Positions 23,050-33,609 of a stretch of 64,000 nucleotides of DNA are shown one piece after another. Source of the DNA: Artemia franciscana (Eukaryota; Arthropoda; Branchiopoda; Anostraca; Artemiidae). The translations under genes were made by a program, and so were the position numbers. The stretch lies in the NCBI RefSeq assembly GCF_032884065.1, contig NC_088880.1, positions 36,448,827 through 36,512,826 of the forward strand. The letters run 5' to 3'. Every line of letters starts with the position of its first letter. Positions within the stretch are counted from its first letter, which is position 1. The notes below the pieces were generated by a model. That model was not told where the DNA came from, ran no database searches, and saw only the letters and a list, made by a program, of their open reading frames with translations.

Positions 23050-23830
23050 AGCGTCTTGAATAGGGATTCAAATAATTGGTGTAAGTATTTCCTATCTAGG
23101 GGGAATCTTGGTGCATAATTTTCTACACAAGCCCATTTAGCTAAAGCTAACCAAGCCCTTGGCTATATTGAATTCAATTTGATTACAAGAAAGCCATTTT
23201 TAGTGAAGTAAGTAAGTAAAGTAAAGGATACGGCATTAGGCTTTACAGTCCCTACCGGTGGTGCTGATCTCCGTTTCTTGGCCCTTCAGCCAGGAAGTGC
23301 AATGGGGGGTTGGGGGCCAACCATCCTGTGCTTTTGCATACCCTTCCTGTTTACCTTCCCCAGATTTCTCCAGGTACTCATTTAGAGCTGGGTCGACTCT
23401 GGCTAAGCTTACAGAGTCACACCACTGACTCCTGTCCCAAACTAAATAATTGGGTACACTAGGATTCAAACCCGCGTCTTCTCAGACGAAGGATCCTGAA
23501 TCCAGCACACCAACCCACTCGGCCAGGACGGCATTTCTAGTGAAGAAACTGTAAAAACTCCTTATCTGCACTACCCTCAAGTTTTGAATGGTTGTAGTAT
23601 CTGTTCAGTATAAAATGGTTACTGGGGGCCACAGAAGGGCAACAAAACGTGTCCTCAGTCTTCAAAACATACCAAATGAACAATGTCTAATATATATCAG
23701 CAAAAGAGGAATGATTTAATCAACATTGAAATTGCTGAAGACCAGCAGTGAAGGATGCATTTACCCCTTCTTTCTTAGACTGGACTAAAGGACATATAAC
23801 AAGTTGCACCTCCCCTGGTCCCAAAGAAGA
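23050..23830 (+). pseudogene. CR1/L2-type LINE carboxy-terminal relic split by a SINE
   Basis: Plus-strand fragments before the SINE read NLGA, then THLAKANQALG-like wording (HLAKANQALGYIEFNLITRK, PFLVK). After the SINE the text goes on with KKLLKTPYLHYPQVLNG, GPQKGNKTCPQSSKH and KRNDLINIEIAEDQQ. This is the familiar order of the post-RT region of CR1/L2-type LINEs (cell walls of ANQALG, then EYA-WSP, then a QRRATK-like box), although many residues and frames are lost. The SINE at 23209-23532 sits in the middle with matching target repeats. Confidence 0.6.
23209..23532 (-). mobile_element. tRNA-derived SINE, class II tRNA head
   Basis: On the minus strand the element begins GCCGTCCTGGCCGAGTGG, an A-box like that of leucine/serine tRNAs. 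It continues CTGGATTCAGGATCCTTCG, a long variable arm, then GCGGGTTTGAATCC, a B-box. An unrelated body of about 230 bp follows, and the tail is CTTTACTTTACTTACTTAC. It is flanked by the 13-bp duplication ATTTYTAGTGAAG (23196-23208 and 23533-23545, one mismatch). Length is 324 bp. It is not a functional tRNA gene, because the acceptor stem and variable region do not close. Confidence 0.9.
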
Positions 23831-23893
23831 GAGCAGGAGATGTTTTTTTTTGTTAAAACTTTTATAATGGGATATGATAATTTTATTTTGAAA

Positions 23894-24141
23894 AAAGTAA
23901 AACAGTTCAAAATAGGGATGATACCTTTTTATTGACAGTGAAATATAAAATTATTTAACTGGATATTTCGAACACATATACAGTGTTCATCATTAGCAGT
24001 AAAACTGGTTTACTGCTGCGCAAAAATGAGTTTTACTGCTGATGATGAACACTGTATATGTGTTCTAAATATCCAGTTAAATAATTTTATATTTCACTGT
24101 CAATAAAAAGGTATCATCCCTATTTTGAACTGTTTTACTTT
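23894..24141. repeat. Near-perfect foldback, 112-bp arms, 24-nt loop
   Basis: Arms 23894-24005 and 24030-24141 pair over 112 bp with two mismatches that I could find and no indels. The left arm starts AAAGTAAAACAGTTC and the right arm ends GAACTGTTTTACTTT. The loop is 24006-24029. Each arm contains GAACAC-TGTATAT-GTGTTC, itself a small hairpin, with CTGATGA just before it in the right arm. The high identity means a young or gene-converted structure. A readable plus-strand frame follows (24125-24319: MERQCGLRSYLFILK, then KKRVKELQPKMRKYQEQNYL); it could belong to the same element, perhaps Penelope-like, but this is weak. Confidence 0.92.
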
Positions 24142-24339
24142 CGTCATGGAAAGGCAGTGTGGTCTTCGAAGTTACCTATTTATTTTGAAAATGGATCTCA
24201 AACAAACATCGCCTAATTTATATTTCATGTACAAAAAAAAACGAGTAAAGGAATTACAACCAAAAATGCGTAAATATCAGGAACAAAATTACCTTAAATT
24301 GCAGCTTGGAGTAATATAAGGATATTTCCTTGCAGAAAC

Positions 24340-24612
24340 TCAAGAGTTGATAACACATAACACATAGTTGAATACATACACTTGACTAGTGGTTTGATGT
24401 TGCTGATTCCGATTCGAGTGCTTCCCAGTTATACTTCCATTCTTTTTTTGACCATTCGTTGTCAAGATGGTTCTTAAAGCTGTCTGTGGTTTGGGCAGCA
24501 ACGGTATCTGGCAGTAATTTGTCCCAGAGGTTGGCAACACGGTTGGTAAGAAAATGGGCGCATTGCCGCTTTGAGGAGAAATGCCTGGATAACTTCAAAT
24601 TATGTCCCCTTG
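24340..24612 (-). pseudogene. CR1-type LINE ORF2 carboxy terminus
   Basis: The minus strand reads LKLSRHFSSKRQCAHFLTNR, VANLWDKLLPDTVAAQTTDS and FKNHLDNEWSKKEW to a stop. This is the usual end of CR1-type ORF2 proteins: a FF..R..N.WN.LP core, then a SFK..LD..W box. It comes from a different lineage from the element at 15553-19599, whose tail reads SSVWKPWNDLPP. Only about 80 codons remain. The 5' edge dissolves into AATTAAA repeats at 24615-24680. Confidence 0.85.
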
Positions 24613-24960
24613 TACGAGAATTAAATTAAAATTTAACTTAAAATTAAATTAAAATTTAAAATTAAACGAGAATTAAAACTAGAATGAAGTCAAACTCTGT
24701 AAACAACTTAGTAGATCAGTCAAAAGAATATATATTCAGCATGATGAAAAGACATATCAAATGTTTCAAAAGTATGTAAGAAATCACAAAAAAAATAATG
24801 TAAAAATGAGGAAAAATAATAAAATAAGATGTTATATGGGAAAATATCTTTTCCAAAATATGGATGCAAATTGCTAGTTTAGAGTTTCTGCTTTTCTTGC
24901 AGAGTCGATTAAATATTTGTATTTACTAGTAAGTCAGGAATTTATTTTTGCCAGGGTTTG

Positions 24961-24989
24961 TTTGTTTTTTTTTTTTTTTTTTTTTTTTT
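24961..24989. repeat. T homopolymer tract
   Basis: A T run interrupted once by G near its start, about 29 bases. It lies just upstream of the piggyBac relic. It may be the reverse-strand poly(A) tail of a decayed retrotransposon, but no body was recognised next to it. Confidence 0.7.
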
Positions 24990-25057
24990 TGCTGATGCTT
25001 GCCCCCGATATGAGAGCAAACAGATATATGTCTGTATAAGCTACATACATAATATGT

Positions 25058-25805
25058 AAGGATAACAGCATTATCTCTGTTGCATCTAACCATCTCAGCC
25101 TAGATCCGCTAAGACTGGTTAAACAAAGAGTGAAGGGACAGGAGATAACAGTACAACAGCCGCATCCACTCAGGTAATACAACCAGTACATGGGTGGAGT
25201 TGATTTACATGACTGGCTTGTCAGCAATTATTCTGTGTCTATTTTTGTCTTCTTCTACCCCTCCTTTTATGTTTTCTCTCTTTTGTTTTAGTGTCTTTTA
25301 TTTTTTTATGTGTTACTCTGTAACTGGTTTCCTTGTGATTTCTAGTTTGACTTGCACTATATCTTTGTATGTTTTTCGGTGTGTTACTCCACATATCATA
25401 GGGTCAAAAATAAATAATAATAACACTTAGACGAGAGAAATGGTATTGGGATCTGTTTGCACACCTGTTAGACATGGCTATCTTCAGTGCTTGCACTCTA
25501 TTCAATATGGTAGTTGGCAAAGAAATGTAAATGACTCGTGTAGATTTCAGATGGAAGGTCGCACCATCCCTTATGAAAACTATTTACGGAAGAGGGGAAC
25601 CAAGGCCATCATGGTCAGAAGGAAGACCAGTTTCTGTACCACCAGTCAGCACACATTAGGATAGAATAGGAAAATTCCTAGTGAAGCGTAAAAAGAAGCA
25701 ATGATACCAAGGCATAATTGCAAGAAAAAGCCATTGAGCTACTGTGAGAACTGTGACGACAGTCTGTGCACTGTCTGTTTTGCGTCTTACCAATCTAAGT
25801 TTTGA
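25058..25805 (+). pseudogene. piggyBac-type transposase relic, carboxy-terminal half
   Basis: The first part reads KDNSIISVASNHLSLDPLRL, QEITVQQPHPLR, a TAA stop, then YNQYMGGVDLHDWLVSNYS. The YNxxMGGVDLxD block is the hallmark of piggyBac transposases and carries a catalytic-region aspartate. After a non-homologous segment of about 190 bp (25241-25429), the text resumes KWYWDLFAHLLDMAIFSACT and MKTIYGRGEP, and ends with CKKKPLSYCENCDDSLCTVC plus FASYQSKF and a stop (25803-25805). That end is the piggyBac cysteine-rich DNA-binding domain (C..C..C..C), still intact. Frameshifts occur near 25530 and 25690. The amino-terminal half is missing. Confidence 0.88.
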
Positions 25806-25929
25806 TTTGTTTTGGTTTTGTATTGCGTTTAATTGAATCTTCAGCATTAAAAAGATATTTGATGAAATTGTGTATTTTTTGATACCACAATAGCCCACTG
25901 TCCTCTAAATAGGACAGTTAAAAAGGTTT

Positions 25930-26640
25930 CTTAATCCTATCCCTACTGAAATTTCCATGTCCTCCTTTAAATTACTTGGGGTCACAGTTTCTTCCTATTT
26001 AAAGTGTGGCGACCATGTTACAAATATCATCTATTAAGCTAATACATCTACATTCCTCTTTAAGCTTCTAAATAAATTTGTCATGCCCCCCCCCCATCAG
26101 ATTGTTTTAGGATTTATGCTTCTTTTGTCCACCTTTATCGAATATACTTGTCATGTTTGGCAATCTGGCATTTTAGGGAAGAGTGAGATGAATTTGAATC
26201 TATCCCAAAAAAAAGCCATGTGAATGATTTTCAAAAAAGGTAATCCCATACTCTGAACTTATAAAAAAAAAAGGTTGGTTAGAAATGCTTGAGCCCAGGA
26301 GAAGTATGTTGTGCCTCTTTTGTTGTTGATGCAACAGCAAACCCTTGCATGGTGTATAATTTTCCAAAAAAAAACACTCTTCGCCCAGGTTTTGCCCTTC
26401 TGAGGCCGCTTCCCAGCCTATTCTAACCTTGTCTCCCCTTCTCTGCTTTAGCTCCAGATGTGAAAAGAAAAAGCTTCGTCCCCTACATTACAGAGAAATT
26501 AACTAAACATTCCTATACTTTCCTCCTTGTTAAAGGTGCAGTTTATGCAGGCGCTGCCCATGTTTTGTATTTGCTCGCTTGTTTTTTTTCCTTTAATTTT
26601 TAATTTCCCTTTTAATTTTTTTATTTATTTATATTTTTAA
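25930..26640 (+). pseudogene. LINE reverse-transcriptase tail relic
   Basis: The plus strand reads MSSFKLLGVTVSSYLKCGDH, VTNII, TSTFLFKLLNKF, FIEYTCHVWQSGILGKSEMN and SQKKAM, then KKGNPILSEL. The FKLLGV..S..L.W..HV, LIEYAC.VWH and QKRA blocks are the standard post-RT region of Jockey/CR1/L2-type LINEs. Poly-C and poly-A slippage and stops break the frame. It ends in T-rich sequence near 26640. The clade is not resolved. Confidence 0.75.
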
Positions 26641-26734
26641 TGAGCTTGTTTTTAACTTTATAACATGTTATGACAATTACTTACTTGTACATGAAGCACG
26701 TTTAAGCCCAATCGAGGCTCATCATGAAATCCAA

Positions 26735-27000
26735 CAAACGACGACAAGATCATCATAACTGGGCGTTCCTTGGGGATACATTTGACTGCAAGGTCCCCAA
26801 CCTTGGGGCAACCAGAGCGCGATGGTTACCACCTTGCCTAGGGTGAAGCTTAGTGGAGTTTACACCCCTTCAACACTTTAAGGTGCACTGGCGGGTTTCC
26901 TCTGCTGCCTAGGGACAGAGGGTAGAGCCTCAATGCATGCAGCTCCACCACTGCTGTGAATGACAACATGCTTACCTTGACCCATATTCCCGGCTAGATT
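26735..27000. repeat. Locally G+C-rich repeat-like segment
   Basis: Richer in G+C than its surroundings, with TCCCCAACCTTGGGGCAACC (a CCCCAAGG/CCTTGGGG inverted pair) and CTGCTGCCTAGGGACAGAGG. It has no reading frame and no tRNA-like boxes that I can support. It looks like a dispersed element of unknown type. Confidence 0.4.
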
Positions 27001-27570
27001 CAGTAATGACTAAGGAATGTATTTTTCACTCTGATAATTTAAATTTTAACATTCTTTTGCCACTCTTTTAGTTTTCGTTGCTTTTTTACTTTTTGGTTTG
27101 TCCTGTTTTGTTTCCTTCTGAGCTTGTAATAGCAATGTTTTAAAAATAACTATCTTAATGTATTTGCCATTGACCAATGAGCTTTCTCATTGTGCGTTAT
27201 TAAGATTGTCAAATATTTTGCCGTTTTTTACTATTGATTCGATATTTTTTATTTACATCCATAGTTTTTCTTCTTTTTATTTAAAGCTTTATATATTCTT
27301 TGCAGTTGTTTCTGTAGCATTTACTTCGATAACTAATACAATTTTATTAGTGAGAGTCACTTTGAGGACAACACTTTAGCTTATCTAACTGAGCCATTTA
27401 AGTCTGAAGATACTAAACATCTATTACTATTGATATAGTGATCTATGAAAATACTACTGTTGAACTGGGTGGCAACTGAGGATTTAATATCAATTATTGG
27501 AATGTATTAACTGCTTTAGGCTTTGTGCGAAATGTATTGACAATAAGATCTGTGACATAAAATTGGGAAT

Positions 27571-27683
27571 TCGCTCCAAAAATATTTTGGAGCGAATATT
27601 TTGAATATTCAAAATATTAAAAATATATAAAATATATTTTCAAAATATCAAAATATAGGTTCAAAAAAATATTTTGAACCTAT
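27571..27683. repeat. Cluster of perfect palindromes and hairpins
   Basis: Three perfect inverted repeats follow each other. TCGCTCCAAA/TTTGGAGCGA (27571-27595) has a 5-base loop. A 24-bp palindrome centred at 27606/27607 (27595-27618) contains GAATATTC. ATAGGTTCAAAA/TTTTGAACCTAT (27655-27683) has a 5-base loop. Between them lies an A+T palindromic run. Nothing coding is present. Confidence 0.9.
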
Positions 27684-30600
27684 TCAAGCTACTTACGCGG
27701 TGGCTCAATCTCCATAAAGGAGTGTTCTGAAGATGGAAGTTGAAGGTAGATTCTTCTCATGTGTGAATCTCATGAGTATATCGTTGTTAAATATCATGCA
27801 AAATTCAATGAAAGTAGTACTTCTGAATTCCATGCATACCCTGGCAATGATCAAATATATGTTCTTTTCCTCTTGAAGTTTCTCTGTATCAATCGGGTTT
27901 ACTAGGTTCCCGTAGTTAAATAGTTATATGGAACAGCCCCTTCTCTTCATTGAAAAATCCTTATAGCATTATTTTTTGATAAAGAAATTCAATTACATCA
28001 ACATTAGCAATGATTAGAACAAGAGCAAAATATTGCTCTTGTTTGATAATTTATAAAATTGTCGCCTTTTGGGTAAATTCTAAATTATCGAAAAACATTT
28101 CGAAATTTGATTAAAAACGGCTTTTCTAGAGGTACTAAGACTATTATTTTGAATGGACCTGAACTGCTATCTTTTAGAAAAAATCACTATGGAAACACTT
28201 GTTTTTTTTTCAAGTCGGTTTAAAAGTATAGAAGTCAACTTTTTTTCTACAATAAATCTCTTGGCGTGAACAAGTCTACTTAATCAACGATCCAACAATA
28301 AACGTTATGTCTAGATATTTAGCTGGGAAGGGGAGAAACTAAATTTTAAGTTTATCAGGCTAAACGGCTACTGACCCATTTTCATAGGTTTTTAAACTTT
28401 GACAGTCTGTACCTGCAGAATTGCTATTTTGCACGATTTTATTCTTGGATTTATTTTTATTTGAGTATAATAACAGTTCAAATCTCTGATTCTCAAATTT
28501 TGCTTTTTCCACCCTCTGCCCCACACTAAAGTGACTTGTTACTTATTCGCTAAAATAGCTCAAATATAGCAAAAAAATATCGAACTGGGTAGAAATCTAA
28601 AACTCTACCCCCTAAAAATAGTCAGAAGATGACCATTCATATGATATGATTTTTTTTTGTGGATGTGTTTTTTTTCCGGATATTTAAAGTCTTATATTCT
28701 ACTTTTTTGTTTTAGATTATAATGAAGCTCCTCATAAAGCTAAAATGTTCCTTACTATTGGTGATTTTTGAGGCTAGCTAAATTTTGTCAAACCCAGTGT
28801 TCTGAACGAACGAAGTATACTGATGCTGTCGACATGATTTTCAAAAGTAAGTTTGTTTTCAGCTAGTACATCAAACTTTTGCTAATTTTAACATCAGCTT
28901 CTTTGTAGCAATAATAATTTTTAATTAAGCAAAAATCTGATCCTATGCTTCTATATATGGCAATGTGAGAAAGGTTCGTCCCCAAAGGGGAGAGGCGATG
29001 CAGGGCAGTGTCCCTCTGAGAGAGGAACAAAACTTCTCTAAATAAACAAAGAAAATGTGATAGATATCCGTAGTCTATTTAGTATAGTGGACATTCTGAG
29101 ATCTGAGGTTCAACCATCTGACAGCGAATCATTGAGATTATTTGTTTTTATTTATTTTCCATTAGTGTAAAGTAAACTGTTTGTCACTACAGAATACATT
29201 AGCAAATATAACGCATAAAAGGATGTGACAAAATATAATATTAGACGATAATAATACAAACTGCATGTTTAATAGTGGAAGTAGTTTAGCCCAATTAGTA
29301 TTCAGTCAACCTGGAGTGCCAATTCACGAAAATATAGATGGGAAAAGATGTATTTTTCAAAATATAGTGCAGTCAGCAATAGGACAATCTATCTAAAAGC
29401 AGGAACTCATGTTATGGTGGGTACAGATTCAATGCTAGCTGCTTCAACAACCAAGGCCGTTCAGGGGGGCGGGGTAAGCTGCTCCAGGTCCTGTTGCTGG
29501 GGTAGTGGGAATTCATTTGACCCCCAGCGCCACCGACCCTAGGAATGGACCTGTCAACAAGTAAAGAAGACAAAGTAGTCCATGATTGATAGTGAACCTA
29601 ATAACAAACGTATTTCGTCCTATTTTTCCCCTGGTTTCTTAAAATTTAGTTTAAAGAGGGAATAATGAGTTGAATGGTAGTTTTGAAAATTAAATAACGA
29701 GTTAGTATCAAGGTCGCCAATATTCTTATTGATCTGGATATATTATCTTGACCTGCATGTCTATGAAATTGTAGAAAAGTAATTTCAAGCCTGCTAATTC
29801 TCAAGTGCTGCAAAGATCTTTCAGTTATGGAATCATCATTTTTGAAGCTCTGGTCTCAATCCTTCGTCAATCAGTTAAATTTACGTTGGACCAATTTGTG
29901 CTAACATATTCCAAAAGGGGACTAACAAACCTCCTACGAGGCGTCAAGAATTCTGGACATTGAAGTTTTTAAAACCCCCTTTTTTTAAGGCTAAAGACAT
30001 CAATTAGCAACTCTAAAAAATTCTGGAAAAATGTCAAAATTGATACACATCAAAAATAAGACCAATGTCTCGCACATTGGTTTTTAACCAAAATAAAACA
30101 GGTATTGTCAAATTCACAGCTGTCAAGGTAGTAGACAACAATCTTCGGCAAATTTATAAATAATAAAATTTGACTCACACCATTTATAAAGGAAATCAAG
30201 ATCGAAAGGCGATTTCCTTCAGAGCTGGTAGTTAAGGATTTATCATTTTTATTTCTGAATATCTTTAACAAAACCCGATATGTAGTACACATTTATCACA
30301 AATGACTTTTAATTTATAGCACTTTTTTATTGAAATATCTGAGTGCTTTTTGATTTTGAACCCAAGATTAAATGTTGGCACATAAAAGACAAAAAGTGAA
30401 GCATAAGAAGTGAATGTCTCCTGACTGGTGATTGATTTCCATCAAAATCTGTGTATTTAAGGGTTGTCAGGTCACTAATCAAAATATACACGGTCCTGTA
30501 GTCTTACTAAAGATTGGCGTTCCCGTGTATTATTTTTTGTCCTATTCTTGTCATTTAGAATAGGTACTCATAGAAAGTAGGGACTTCGGAAAGGGTTCAT

Positions 30601-31249
30601 CCGGTTGGAATTACTGAGTTCTAGTACCCCTATCAAGTAAAAATAGCAGTAGAGGGAATCCAGTCGCATTTTCTATACTGCATAACAATTTGGTATCAGA
30701 TTTTAATTTCAAGGTATCTATTTGAGTATAAAATGTATATCTCTCTCCTGGGGTGACGGGATGCGTGCAGCTTGAAGAAGAAAAGGCGCAAAATTATGCT
30801 AATAGCCTATTTCAAAACCGAAGTCTCATAAATACATTTTAGTACGGAGGTGGTTGAATCAATTCTTCTTTAAATTGGAATCATGCAAGGCTTTCTGGGC
30901 TGTATAATTATCCTAAATGGGTCCTTGGAATCAGAGCTCTCTCCCTAAACTTCATACACATGGACACAATACGTCTCAATCAGCTGATAATCGTTCGCGA
31001 CAACGGTTTTAAGTTATTACATGTTAACCCTTAAAGACTAAGCGCACTAAGTTACAATATTAATTTAAAGGAAATTCCCTCATGGAGAAATTATTCAACC
31101 CACAAAAGTGAAGTTTCCAATTTGGTGAAAGAAAAGCTTTGTGCTAAAACGGCTGACGATTCATCTCAGCAAGAGCTGCTCCTCATCTAGTTCCTATTCC
31201 ATTTATATTAAACGTAAATTAGGATGGAATAGCCCTAAATAAAGGGTCA
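27684..31249. other. Non-coding stretch upstream of HEXD
   Basis: No exon is recognised, although the first coding exon of HEXD and its promoter may lie here. A locally G-rich segment at 29440-29540 and a weak tRNA-like word pair near 29070-29125 were noted. Short open frames on both strands have no domain wording. Confidence 0.5.
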
Positions 31250-31340
31250 AGTTCAAGTCCTTTATTCAATAAATGTAAAAAACTCTACAATCCAAAAAAT
31301 TCTCAAAAAGGGCCCAGAGGCCCGTTAATTGAAAAAAAAA
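31250..31340 (-). repeat. LINE 3' end fragment just upstream of HEXD exon
   Basis: The minus strand reads GGGCCTCTGGGCCC, then a T-rich piece, then TTATTGAATAAAGGACTTGA and ACTTGACCC. Ending in AATAAAGGACTTGAACTTGA is typical of 3' tails of several metazoan LINEs. It lies about 200 bp before the HEXD acceptor at 31549. Confidence 0.5.
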
Positions 31341-31549
31341 TTAACACTACATATTAATCATTTGCAGGCTACTGAACTTGGCCTAGACTAAAATAAATGA
31401 GAAGTACTGCTCATCAATCTTCACATCACCTAACACCAACAACAAATCTCACTTTGTCAGTGACATAAAGAACCAACGCGAAATTATTAAAAATACTCTC
31501 CATTAAAACAAAGCCCTGTTATAACTTAATATATGATTTTTCTTTGCAG

Positions 31550-33144
31550 GGATTACTGGTGGTAGTCCACTTCGCAGATTACGTTGTAAGCAGTTAGTTC
31601 TGACCGTTTTTACCGTACTCGCTTTACTGATTATGCTAAGCTACAAATCCTACATTCCAGTGAAACCTAATTACCTGTCTCGTAATTTAAAAAATGGAGA
31701 TGACATACTTAATGGATCCGAACGACGTAACAATGTTGCTTTTATACCGAACGACTTACATAAACAACAAGCAGATATGGAGTCTGGTCAAATACAAGAA
31801 ATGATTGCTGAAAATGGAATCGTTGAACTAGAAGCTACGGAAGAAATTCCTAACCGATCCAAAACTGCTTATTATAATGGGGTTCCTGTATACTACCCCG
31901 AGGAAACTGATACAAAAGTAAATGTATTTTCAGAAAGAAAAATGACGCAAAATGGTTTCAGAGCTAGTATCAACGGTGCCAATATACCTGAGATAAGAGC
32001 TGCCCCTTTCATACCAGAAAAACGGGTTGTTCACTTTGACTTGAAGGGAGCCCCACCTAAAGTTTCATATTTGGAGCAGGTGTTTCAGATTATTTCAAAG
32101 CTTGGCGCCACTCATGTGCTTCTCGAGTATGAAGATATGTTTCCTTATGCGAACGATTTATCAATCATTAAAGCGAAAAACGCCTATTCATTGAATGAGA
32201 TCAAATCAATGCTTAGTGCAGCTGGTAGTTATAATTTGGAGGTAATTCCTTTAGTACAAACATTTGGACATTTAGAGCTTGCGCTAAAGCTTAAAGAATT
32301 TTCACACCTTAGGGAAGTTGATGAATCTCCACAAGCAATATGTCCATCTAAAAATAGCTCACTGGATTTTGTAACTGATCTAATTGAGCAGATAATTGCC
32401 GTTCACCAATCCTCGAAATTTATTCATATTGGCTGTGATGAGGTGTTCTATCTGGGGGAGTGCAACATTTGCAAAACGAAAAATCGCAATTCGCTTTTTC
32501 TACAGCATATTGTTAAAATTGCGCAATTTGTACGGAACAAGGGCTTCATACCGATTGTATGGCACGATATGATGATTCATATGACGTTTTCAGAACTCAA
32601 GCGTTCTGGTATTGGCAATCTTGTTGAGCCAATGATCTGGGTCTACGCGGAAGATATTTATCGTTTTGTACCCGAGACGGAATGGAAAAAGTTTTCTGAT
32701 GTGTTTTCAACATTTTGGAGTGCTAGTGCATACAAAGGTGCTTTTGGTGAGACGTTGATTTTGCCGGAAGTTAAACGTCATATTGATAACAACGCCAACT
32801 GGTTAGCTGTAATGAGAAGTGAAGGCACAAGATTTAAAAATGGAGTTCGTGGTCTAGTGTTGACAGGATGGCAGAGGTATGACCATTTTGCCGTTTTATG
32901 TGAGTTACTTCCTGGATCTCTACCATCTCTTGCAATGACACTGAGCTTAGTTTCTAATGCCCGTATAGATTTGCCAATAGCAAAAAAGGTGTATCAAGTA
33001 TTGGAATGCATTAACTCACCGAAGTATGAAAGCTTTTTTGATCTAACTTATGATCCAAAACTGGTGGACAAGCTGGCGTACTGTTTCTTTCCTGGAGCCT
33101 CCTTCTTCAAAGCCCTGTACCGGCTAGAAAAACTTCAGAATGAG
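31550..33144 (+). CDS. HEXD: Hexosaminidase D (GH20), catalytic exon with membrane anchor
   Basis: HEXD is a glycoside hydrolase family 20 enzyme that removes terminal GalNAc/GlcNAc. The exon follows a TTTTTCTTTGCAG acceptor and stays open to a phase-0 GTATGA donor at 33145. It starts GITGGSPLRRLRCKQ and then LVLTVFTVLALLIML, a single basic-flanked hydrophobic segment like a type II signal anchor. An internal methionine at 31633 lies inside that segment, so the true start is probably in an unseen upstream exon. About 100 variable residues precede the GH20 barrel: HFDLKGAPPKVSYLEQVF, LLEYEDMFPYANDL, IPLVQTFGHLELAL and HIGCDEVFYLG, where Asp and Glu (32437-32442) form the catalytic pair. Next come MIWVYAEDIY and LTGWQRYDHFAVLCELLPG. 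The cysteines of CNICK follow the active site. No frame break is seen. Confidence 0.95.
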
Positions 33145-33609
33145 GTATGAGCCAAAATTTTCATCATTATTATTTTTGGGTACAGTTCTGCTGCAGTTTG
33201 CTAAAACTAATAAGAGCGAGGAGATCGCTTTTGAGGATTTGTTTTTGTTTTTATCTGACACCATTCGGACAATCAACCACTTCCTTTTTGCCATCTAAGA
33301 TGAGTGTCTTCGGGAAGTTTTTCATGGGGAGGGTTGCCTAACAGGAGCTTTGTTTTCAATGAGATTTGGATCTGAATGTTTCTAATAATTCTGTTTCCAT
33401 TAGTTTTTTTTTAATGTTTTCTTCTTTTCCAGGGTAGGTAGGGGGTGATTTCTCTCCGTTTCTTTGAGGAAAAAAACCTAAAAATATTTTAATAGTTATG
33501 TATGTTTTAAAATTATAGATAAAGTTAGTTACTGAATAGTAATTATTTGATGCAAATAAAGTAATTTTATAAATAAGTAATAAGTATAGAAATAAATAGG
33601 TAATATATC

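Noticed and set aside
23209-23532. True tRNA-Leu or tRNA-Ser gene
   Set aside because: The head matches a class II tRNA promoter, but the acceptor stem does not close and it continues into a SINE body with a tail and target duplication.
25656-25898. 80-codon minus-strand frame
   Set aside because: It is the antisense shadow of the piggyBac cysteine-rich end, which has clear family wording on the plus strand.
29060-29140. tRNA-like words (TAGTATAGTGGA and GGTTCAACC)
   Set aside because: The two boxes are roughly spaced like a tRNA promoter, but no acceptor, D or anticodon stem can be formed. Not reported as a tRNA or SINE.
33147-33341. 64-codon plus-strand frame after the HEXD exon
   Set aside because: It begins within the donor site and runs into intron. 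It overlaps the end of the exon in another frame and has no motif.
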